Below, piece by piece: positions 54,636 through 64,000 of a DNA stretch of 64,000 nucleotides. Origin of the DNA: Lachnospiraceae bacterium. GTDB lineage: Bacteria > Bacillota > Clostridia > Lachnospirales > Lachnospiraceae. Each line of letters starts with the position of its first letter. Within the stretch, counting starts at the first letter, position 1. Both the position numbers and the translations under genes were made by a program. Location: contig JAFXSQ010000075.1 of NCBI GenBank assembly GCA_017525525.1, positions 1-64,000 on the forward strand, given 5' to 3'. The notes below the pieces were generated by a model, which was given only the letters and a program-made list of their open reading frames with translations, searched no databases and had not been told where the DNA came from.

Positions 54636-55312
54636 GCCCTATCTCCGCTTTCCGTTTTTGTTTCTTTTGCCCTGTAGTCGTTCTTTTTTTCCTTCTCTAT
54701 CCTGAACCTTCCCAGTCTCTCCATGTGCTTTTCACCGATCTCGCCCTGCTGTGCGGAAGCGGTTCTCATCTGCTCCATGTAGGTAACTGCCGCATTGATC
54801 TCGTTGTACAGTTCCTTTATCTGTTCCTTATTCATAGTCTCGGCCGAATCAAGTCTGTCTACAACATTAGTCAGTCTGCCCACGGCAAGATCGGCTGCTT
54901 CGTGAAGCTCACCGCTTATTGAATTAACTGTTCCCGCTTCACCGGTAAGCTTTTCTACCGCATCCCTTATCATGACCTGTGTATCATTTAAGAGAACAAG
55001 CATCTCACCGAATTCATTGTCGGTGTTGTCAACTATATCCTCAGAGAAATCATACTCGGATATGCGCCTTGAGAATTTACGGAACTTATCTATCTGACCT
55101 TCAAAGTAAGTCGAGACGACGCTTGAAACAATGCCCGAGAGCACAAAGCATATCACGCCGGCAAGCATCGAAAGCTTCAATATCTCATGTGAATCATCAC
55201 CGAGCTTTATCTTTGCCAAAACCGCAAGGAAGGTTATACCCACCGCAGTAACCAGAATGTGGCTTATCATAAGCCTTTTCCTTATGGATAATGTCTTTCT
55301 TTTTCTCTCCAT
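54632..55312 (-). CDS. HAMP-domain membrane protein, no output domain recognised
   Basis: 226 residues: two membrane helices (MISHILVTAVGITFLAVLA and MLAGVICFVLSGIVSSVVSTYF) with almost no external loop, then a HAMP-like segment (KFRKFSRRISEYDFSEDI) and a helical tail similar to the start of methyl-accepting signalling coils, stopping before the conserved hairpin tip. It lies between the EAL protein (12-bp gap) and yhaO (ATGA overlap). It may be a truncated chemoreceptor-like signal protein. Confidence 0.8.
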   Translation of the reverse strand: MERKRKTLSIRKRLMISHILVTAVGITFLAVLAKIKLGDDSHEILKLSMLAGVICFVLSGIVSSVVSTYFEGQIDKFRKFSRRISEYDFSEDIVDNTDNEFGEMLVLLNDTQVMIRDAVEKLTGEAGTVNSISGELHEAADLAVGRLTNVVDRLDSAETMNKEQIKELYNEINAAVTYMEQMRTASAQQGEIGEKHMERLGRFRIEKEKKNDYRAKETKTESGDRA

Positions 55313-55324
55313 ACCTTCCCTCCA

Positions 55325-57268
55325 TTAATCTTTCAGCACTTTATCCAGGTAACCCGGCTCAAGGCAAAGCAGTAGTTTCTCCTTCGGAACCGGTTTTGAG
55401 AACATATAACCCTGAAGGTAATCCGCTCCCATGCTCACCACCATGTCCATCATTTTCTTGTTTTCTATACCCTCTGTCACGATCTTTAAGTTTATGTCCT
55501 TGAACATCGCAAGGGTATTCGCAAGTATCCTTCTCGTCGACGACTTCTTCATGGCCGTCCACACTATATGCTTGTCTATCTTTACGATCTCAAAGGGCAG
55601 ATCCACAAGATAGTTTACATTCGAGTAACCTGAGCCGTAATCATCAAGTGAAAATGTAACGCCCATAAGTGCAATTCTTGCCATATTCTGTATGAGCTTC
55701 TTCTCGGAGTAAGCTGCCGCCGTCTCCGTTATCTCCAGATTGATCACGCGCGGATTTAAGTCATACTTTTTAAGTATCTTCTCCACGTCGTCATGTATGG
55801 AATCCTGCATGGTCTGAACCACCGAAAGGTTAACCTCCACAAAATCTATGCCCTTCTCCTTAAGCCTGCTGGTCTTAAAGAACCTGCAGACCTCCTCCAA
55901 TACGAGAAGTCCTATCTTCACTATGGTTCCGTCCTGTTCGGCGATGAGCACGAATTCCTCCGGAGACACGTAGCCGTAACCCGGTACATTTAATCTGGCT
56001 AAGGCCTCCATAGAGTGGAACCTTCCGGATTGCACATCATATATGGGCTGGTAATGCACCTCAAAGGAGCCGGCATCTATCTGGTGCTGTATCGCCTGCT
56101 CTATGGCCGAGCGTCTGGTCATGTCCTTTGTAGAGGACTCGTCTACCTCGAAGAACTCTCCGTTACCGGCCTGTTTTGCCTTGTTTACACCGAAGCTTAA
56201 GGCCTTCATAACAGTATCTATGTCAGCTCCCGGGTAATTGATGGTGTGTACCAGACCCACACAGGCGCCAAGCTCCACATACTCAGTGCCGGAGGCAGTG
56301 CTAATCTTCCACCTCTTCCTCATGATTCTGTCGATTCTGTCCTTCTCACGCACGCTCTCTGTCTTTTCCTCTAAGCTTATGCAGAACTGGCCTCCCTCTA
56401 TACGGAACACATTTCTGTCTCCGAATTCTTCGATAAAGGCCTGTCCGAGCTGACGAAGCACATCATTTCCCTTCTCTATACCGTACATGTCATTGACAAT
56501 CTTGAAGTTATCAAGCGCGATTGCAAATATCTGAAGCGGTATCCCCGCCAGACTGTTCTCCGAAATCTTCTTGGCAAATGCAGTCCTGTTCAGTACGCCC
56601 GTTATCTGGTCATCATAGACCATCATATTCTCGCCTGTCATGATTATAACGAAAACGGCCATAACAAGCCCTACCCCGGCAAGCATGACATTGGGAATAA
56701 AGAACATAATCAACGTCGGCATAAAGCACACGCCAACGATTGTGATTGAAGTATGTCTTTGATACTTGGTAAGCTCCGACCACGAGGTAATGATGAAATA
56801 GCTGAATTCACCCAGATAAACAGCAGCATTCAGATACAGGTAAGAATGCATCGGTCCGTTGGTATATACCAGCTGTCCATCAAAATAATAGATGATACCG
56901 GTCCACAGATTGGCCACAAGCAGCACCACTCCGATAAGCGCTGGAATAAGCATTATCAGAACCTCCCGCAGACCGAGTTCCATCCTTTGAATCAATACAC
57001 TTATGTAAAAAACCACAATAAAGGGTACAAAAAGCTGAACTACGAGGAATGCCGTATTGATAAAATAATTCCCCCATAACGGAAGCTTATCAATGTAGGC
57101 AATCGCGTAGCAGCTTAAGATGTCGAGAGTTATGCTCAATGCAGTTATCCCGACCAAAACATTGAAAAGAGTCGAGCGGTAGCCGGCTCCCCCGTGCCCC
57201 GACGAAAAAAGCGTAAAGAGCGCAAGGAAAACCAGCGAACACATCTCAAAGTAGATATTAAACTGCAT
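55325..57268 (-). CDS. Membrane GGDEF-EAL protein, likely c-di-GMP phosphodiesterase
   Basis: 647 residues. About 1-220 form seven membrane segments. The GGDEF domain (about 230-385) is degenerate: the active-site loop reads EGGQF, so cyclase activity is unlikely. The EAL domain (about 395-640) keeps MEALARL, VNLSV, EITETA, DDYGSGYSN, VKIDKHIV, VTEGIEN and QGYMFSKPVP, the metal and catalytic residues of active phosphodiesterases. The ribosome site is weak (AAGGA 14 nt before the ATG). It lies 20 bp after typA in a long operon. The degenerate GGDEF may bind GTP or c-di-GMP to regulate the EAL domain. Confidence 0.9.
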   Translation of the reverse strand: MQFNIYFEMCSLVFLALFTLFSSGHGGAGYRSTLFNVLVGITALSITLDILSCYAIAYIDKLPLWGNYFINTAFLVVQLFVPFIVVFYISVLIQRMELGLREVLIMLIPALIGVVLLVANLWTGIIYYFDGQLVYTNGPMHSYLYLNAAVYLGEFSYFIITSWSELTKYQRHTSITIVGVCFMPTLIMFFIPNVMLAGVGLVMAVFVIIMTGENMMVYDDQITGVLNRTAFAKKISENSLAGIPLQIFAIALDNFKIVNDMYGIEKGNDVLRQLGQAFIEEFGDRNVFRIEGGQFCISLEEKTESVREKDRIDRIMRKRWKISTASGTEYVELGACVGLVHTINYPGADIDTVMKALSFGVNKAKQAGNGEFFEVDESSTKDMTRRSAIEQAIQHQIDAGSFEVHYQPIYDVQSGRFHSMEALARLNVPGYGYVSPEEFVLIAEQDGTIVKIGLLVLEEVCRFFKTSRLKEKGIDFVEVNLSVVQTMQDSIHDDVEKILKKYDLNPRVINLEITETAAAYSEKKLIQNMARIALMGVTFSLDDYGSGYSNVNYLVDLPFEIVKIDKHIVWTAMKKSSTRRILANTLAMFKDINLKIVTEGIENKKMMDMVVSMGADYLQGYMFSKPVPKEKLLLCLEPGYLDKVLKD

Positions 57269-57288
57269 ATAGCTTCACATATCCTTAC

Positions 57289-60674
<3,386 letters not shown>

Positions 60675-60756
60675 TTAAAAAAACATATAAAATTCATGCT
60701 GAATTTTTAATTTTCCGGATACATTTTATCGAGCAGGGTAACCTGCTCGCTGCGCC

Positions 60757-60795
60757 GTGCGCGTGCCACGAAGTGGCTGTTTTCATTACGCGCAC
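60757..60795. repeat. Nested double hairpin, copy 2
   Basis: Outer stem GTGCGCGT/ACGCGCAC with an inner hairpin GCCAC-GAA-GTGGC. Same plan and spacing as 44670-44710 with compensating base changes in both stems. Confidence 0.7.
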
Positions 60796-60807
60796 GTGTG
60801 CAATTAT

Positions 60808-60853
60808 AAAGAAAATGCTGTATCCGTTTTTTAACAGATACAACATTTTCTTT
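60808..60853 (-). terminator. Probable terminator of cheX
   Basis: Imperfect stem AAAGAAAATG-TGTATC/GATACA-CATTTTCTTT with an AT-rich loop, 8 bp past the cheX stop. On the minus strand the stem itself ends in TTTTCTTT. Confidence 0.55.
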
Positions 60854-60860
60854 GAATATC

Positions 60861-61340
60861 TTATTTGTCCTGATATACGCAGATGTACAAGTTGATGTAA
60901 TTCTTTCCTTCAAAGCTCAACGGCACCTTGAGGCCGTCTACATCGGACTTGAGCTGAAGCTTCTCGCCGTGCACCGCAAGAGGCGGTGTGATATCAATCA
61001 ATACTCCCAAGGTTGAAAATATGGTCGCGGTATTACCCATGATCATATTCGAAAGCTCATTCAATGCCGAACAGGCCATGTCGTCAAGCTCCTCAACCGG
61101 CATGCCGAACATCATCCTCGACGCTATCTCCTTGGCATACGGTTCGACCATCGAGATGATAACCTGTCCCTTCATCTCTCCGACCACGCCGACCTGTATC
61201 GTGTACGACTTGTCATGTATATAAAAGTCTGTCTTCTCCGGTTTTCCGACCGTGAGCTTCATCTGTGTTACACTCTCAACAATCGTTATACTCGACTGCA
61301 GAAACGGGTTTATATATTTTACATCCATCGCAGGAATCAT
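60861..61340 (-). CDS. cheX: CheX-family chemotaxis phosphatase
   Basis: 159 residues of the CheC/CheX/FliY fold: DVKYINPFLQSSITIVESVTQMKL at the N-terminus, then the ExxN phosphatase motif in ACSALNELSNMIMGN, and GMPVEELDD. CheX proteins dephosphorylate CheY-P. The frame is open to 61403, but TTGGAGAC seven bases before the ATG at 61340 gives MIPAMDVKYI, the usual family start. No other chemotaxis gene is adjacent. Confidence 0.88.
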   Translation of the reverse strand: MIPAMDVKYINPFLQSSITIVESVTQMKLTVGKPEKTDFYIHDKSYTIQVGVVGEMKGQVIISMVEPYAKEIASRMMFGMPVEELDDMACSALNELSNMIMGNTATIFSTLGVLIDITPPLAVHGEKLQLKSDVDGLKVPLSFEGKNYINLYICVYQDK

Positions 61341-61430
61341 AAGTTGTCTCCAATCGTCTGAAAAAGATATGGCTATTGTAACACAAAACAAGTTGTTATT
61401 CAAACCCTAATTCACATTTTTTTAATGTTT

Positions 61431-62513
61431 TTATACTCTCTCTGCGATAAGGGTTCCCATCTCATCCGTTCCCACAAGCTTGCCGCCCTCAGACATGATA
61501 TCTCCGGTTCTGTAGCCCTCCTCGAGCACCTTCTTTACGGCATTCTCTATGGCGTCTCCCTCGGCATCAAGGTCGAAGGTAAACTTAAGCATCATGGCTG
61601 CCGAAAGAATCGTAGCTATGGGGTTTGCCTTATTCTGTCCGGCGATATCCGGCGCAGAGCCACCGCTCGGCTCATAGAGACCGAACTTTGTTTCGTTAAG
61701 GGACGCGGATGAAAGCATGCCTATGGAGCCTGTAATCATGGAAGCCTCATCCGAAAGGATATCTCCGAACATGTTCTCGGTAAGGACCACATCAAACTGC
61801 GCCGGATCCTTAACAAGCTGCATAGCACAGTTGTCCACAAGCATATGCTCATAGCTTACCTCGGGATAATCCTTTGCAACCTCCTCAACAATCTTTCTCC
61901 ATAGGCGTGAAGAGTCAAGAACATTGGCCTTATCCACGCTTGTAACCTTCTTCCTTCTCTTCATGGCTATGTCAAATGCCTTTATTGCAATACGTCTGAT
62001 CTCCTTATCCGTATATGTAAGAGTGTCTATTGCGGTAGTCACTCCGTCTGCCTCGGTAGTCGAACGCTTGCCGAAGTAGAGACCACCCGTAAGCTCTCTC
62101 ATGATAAGCATGTCAAAGCCTCTTGCAGCTATCTCTTCCTTGAGCGGACAGGCCTTATAAAGCTGCTCGTAAAGAAGCGCAGGTCTTAAGTTAGCAAAAA
62201 GGCCAAGCTCCTTCCTGATCTTTAAGAGCCCCGCCTCGGGACGCTTCTCCGGCGGAAGCTTATACCACGGAGAGGTTGAGGTGTTGCCGCCTATAGAGCC
62301 CATGAGAACCGCATCTGCCGCCTTAGCCTTGGCTACGGTCTCGTCCGTAAGAGGCTCGCCGCAAGCGTCTATGGAGCATCCTCCCATAAGAAGCTGCTCA
62401 TAATTAAATGTATGGCCGTACTTTGCTCCGACCGCATCAAGTACCTTCATTGCCTCGGTTACAACCTCCGGACCGATACCGTCTCCCTTGATTACTGCTA
62501 TGTTACAATTCAT
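61431..62513 (-). CDS. leuB: 3-isopropylmalate dehydrogenase
   Basis: 360 residues. NAD-dependent oxidative decarboxylation of 3-isopropylmalate in leucine synthesis. Signatures: [71 protein letters not shown], and [28 protein letters not shown] lies eight bases before the ATG. leuA, leuC and leuD are not in the window. A long folded element (62573-62864) lies upstream; it has no T-box consensus. Confidence 0.96.
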   Translation of the reverse strand: MNCNIAVIKGDGIGPEVVTEAMKVLDAVGAKYGHTFNYEQLLMGGCSIDACGEPLTDETVAKAKAADAVLMGSIGGNTSTSPWYKLPPEKRPEAGLLKIRKELGLFANLRPALLYEQLYKACPLKEEIAARGFDMLIMRELTGGLYFGKRSTTEADGVTTAIDTLTYTDKEIRRIAIKAFDIAMKRRKKVTSVDKANVLDSSRLWRKIVEEVAKDYPEVSYEHMLVDNCAMQLVKDPAQFDVVLTENMFGDILSDEASMITGSIGMLSSASLNETKFGLYEPSGGSAPDIAGQNKANPIATILSAAMMLKFTFDLDAEGDAIENAVKKVLEEGYRTGDIMSEGGKLVGTDEMGTLIAERV

Positions 62514-62572
62514 GATTTATGTCCTCCTTGATTTAGTTTTATAGTAACTTTTTTATAGTTACGCTTTTTCGA

Positions 62573-62864
62573 GTGGTGATACTTGATATTCCAAATCACA
62601 CTACGATTTTCTAAATCAGCGCGTTCGGGTATTCGTTTCGTTGCACGAAATCGCACAACCGTTACGCTTCGCTTCACTTATGCGATTTCTGAGCACTCAA
62701 CTTCATACCACTTGGAGCAGTTCTTGCAGAGTATTTTTTACTCTGCTTAGAACTGCCCATCTGCAGGTGTCCGCCGAGGTTTTTCACGAGGCGGGTAACA
62801 CCGAGCCAGCACTGCTGATTTGACGAAAATCTCCGCGAAAAGATTTGGAATATCAGTACACCAC
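62573..62864. repeat. 292-bp inverted-repeat element with internal hairpins upstream of leuB
   Basis: Terminal inverted repeats of about 24 bp: GTGGTG...TTGATATTCCAAATC (62573-62597) against GATTTGGAATATCAG...CACCAC (62842-62864). Internal hairpins: GAAATCGCA/TGCGATTTC, GCAGTTCT..GCAGAGTA/TACTCTGC..AGAACTGC (about 62717-62756) and GTG-CCGCC/GGCGG..CAC (about 62767-62801). On the minus strand GAAGCGTAACGG lies just before the 3' arm of a stem, as in the element at 401-640. No open frame. It could be a MITE or a transcribed structured RNA. Confidence 0.75.
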
Positions 62865-62891
62865 ACCTCAAAGCTGTTTATTGAAATCCCA

Positions 62892-63010
62892 TGTCATTCT
62901 GAGGGCGAGGAGGAACGCTAAATGACGCAGTCATTTCTTGTATGCGTTCCGACGACAGGACACGACGAAGAATGAGTCGTGTCAATACCAATCTGCCCGA
63001 AGAATCTTTC
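62892..63010. repeat. Multi-hairpin intergenic element, copy 2
   Basis: Homologous to 50915-51064. Hairpin A GGAACGC...GCGTTCC (62912-62950) encloses AAATGAC-GCA-GTCATTT; hairpin B ACACGAC...GTCGTGT (62960-62982) is followed by CAATAC and CCCGAAGAATCTTT. Both stems differ from copy 1 by paired changes. It abuts the 3' end of asnB. Confidence 0.85.
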
Positions 63011-63011
63011 A

Positions 63012-64000
63012 TTACGCATTAAAGTTCAGGTCGAACCACACGATAAAGGTGTACACCGTCCACAGCTTACGCCACAAATCGGAGTTACCTCCGATGTATT
63101 CGTCATAGATGGATTTTAATTCATCCATGTTGAAGAACTTTGCAGCTGTTTCGCCAAAGAGCTTCTCACGGACGGGAGTGTTGTAGTTTTCGTCTGCCAT
63201 CCATATACGGATTGGAACGATGAATCCGAGCTTCTTCCTGAAGGCAATCTCCTCCGGGAGAACCTTGGCTGCAGCGGTTCTGAAGGCAACCTTGTTCTGC
63301 TCTTCGTTTACCTTGTACTTTGAAGGCATGCGGCGCGCGATGTCGAAGATGCGCCTGTCTGTAAGAGGCATTCTGATCTCAAGTCCGCAGCATGAGCTCA
63401 TCTTATCCACATTGAGATAGATGTCTCCCTCAAGCCATATCTCTATGTCGATGTCCGACATCTTCGACAGGGGATCGAGGCCCTCGAGGCGCTCGTAAGT
63501 ATCCTTGACAAGGTCAATCGGAAGAACCGAAGGATCATATTCCTTCAAGAGCTTCTCCTTGTCCTCCTCCTTCATGATGTTCGTATTGCCTACATAGAAG
63601 GTCTTCAGGTTATCGCCGTAACGCTCGGCGTTCCTGTACATATTGTAGCCGCCGAAGAACTCGTCGGAGCCTTCGCCCGAGTAGCAAAGCTTCGTACCCT
63701 TCGCCGTATCCTTACATGCGATTGAAAATGCGATAGCCGATGCATCGGCAAGCGGCTGCTCCATATTTTCCATTACATAAGGAACCGCATCAAAGAACTG
63801 CTCCGGCTGAATAAGGCAGCGAACATTTTTTCTGCCAAGCAGATCGGCCGTCTTCTTCGCAAGTCCCGACTCGTCAAAGCGCTCATCGTCATAACCGCAT
63901 GAGCCCGTGGTCATAGCGTCCGACATAGCAAGGACATACGAGGAATCTACGCCTCCCGACAGGAAAGACCATGCCGTCTCGTCCTCATCCTTTACCTCGG
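63012..64000 (-). CDS. asnB: Asparagine synthetase B, glutamine-hydrolysing (C-terminal part, cut by window edge)
   Basis: The frame runs off the right edge; about 328 residues of the C-terminal synthetase domain are visible. The ATP-pyrophosphatase loop SGGVDSS lies at about 63950-63970, followed by SGEGSDEFFGGYNMYRNAERYG, a strong AsnB signature, and RMPLTDRRIFDIARRMP. The domain makes asparagine from aspartate, ATP and glutamine-derived ammonia. The N-terminal glutamine amidotransferase part should lie beyond 64000. An ATG at 63926 is internal and not the start. Confidence 0.93.
   Translation of the reverse strand, partial: EVKDEDETAWSFLSGGVDSSYVLAMSDAMTTGSCGYDDERFDESGLAKKTADLLGRKNVRCLIQPEQFFDAVPYVMENMEQPLADASAIAFSIACKDTAKGTKLCYSGEGSDEFFGGYNMYRNAERYGDNLKTFYVGNTNIMKEEDKEKLLKEYDPSVLPIDLVKDTYERLEGLDPLSKMSDIDIEIWLEGDIYLNVDKMSSCCGLEIRMPLTDRRIFDIARRMPSKYKVNEEQNKVAFRTAAAKVLPEEIAFRKKLGFIVPIRIWMADENYNTPVREKLFGETAAKFFNMDELKSIYDEYIGGNSDLWRKLWTVYTFIVWFDLNFNA

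Noticed and set aside
62514..62880. Leucine T-box leader of leuB
   Set aside because: No TGGNACCGCG T-box, no AGTA or specifier layout and no clear terminator before leuB; terminal inverted repeats suggest a mobile or dispersed element instead.

Overview
The window looks like a chromosomal segment of an anaerobic, spore-forming Clostridia, most likely a Lachnospiraceae (Butyrivibrio/Lachnospira/Roseburia-like). Grounds: formate-tetrahydrofolate ligase, a GH94 cellobiose phosphorylase, a two-activase acyl-CoA dehydratase activator, the GerW/YtfJ-YtfI sporulation pair, a eukaryotic-type single-chain GlyRS, ChW (clostridial) cell-surface repeats, a YhaN/YhaO pair, strong AGGAGG ribosome sites and GTG/TTG starts. 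The taxon is inferred from gene content only. Nearly all genes are on the minus strand; the exceptions are the activase (32489-36706) and comM-dprA (41964-44631).

Layout from left to right: (1) 1-656, a gene-free stretch packed with hairpin repeats. (2) 657-10127, housekeeping and sugar genes: fhs, ftsK/spoIIIE, cellobiose phosphorylase, pnp. (3) 10371-25320, an unusual 15-kb three-gene unit: a 3047-residue Lys/Glu-rich helical giant, a 430-residue tandem GNAT-like protein and a 1479-residue coiled-coil protein carrying a papain-like Cys-His-Asp core. None of the three has a signal peptide. This is the best candidate for an undescribed system. (4) 25573-32350, a small alarmone synthetase, ytfJ, ytfI-like, two unknown proteins, a rhomboid-like zinc-ribbon membrane protein, a second tandem GNAT-like protein paralogous to the one in the giant operon, and a start-less gene remnant. 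(5) 32489-41690, the fused activase, a large secreted CAP/Big2/MBG-like/ChW surface protein and a membrane diguanylate cyclase. (6) 41964-50897, comM-dprA facing glyS-recO-era-M16C peptidase. (7) 51079-60569, a tightly coupled six-gene run guaB-typA-EAL protein-HAMP protein-yhaO-yhaN with ATGA overlaps. (8) 60861-64000, cheX, leuB and a truncated asnB.

The intergenic spaces hold several families of dispersed, strongly folding repeats. In at least four families two copies differ by compensatory changes that keep the stems paired, so structure is being conserved rather than sequence. The clearest is a roughly 198-nt multi-stem element at 196-394 and 36712-36907. One gene (28395-29885) is bracketed at both ends by the same repeat, and its start codon lies inside it.

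Start sites were moved from the longest open frame for fhs, the cellobiose phosphorylase, the 430-aa protein, the 115-aa protein, dprA, glyS, yhaN and cheX, because a Shine-Dalgarno site or the family N-terminus fits an internal start better. No rRNA, tRNA, CRISPR array, transposase or prophage was seen.
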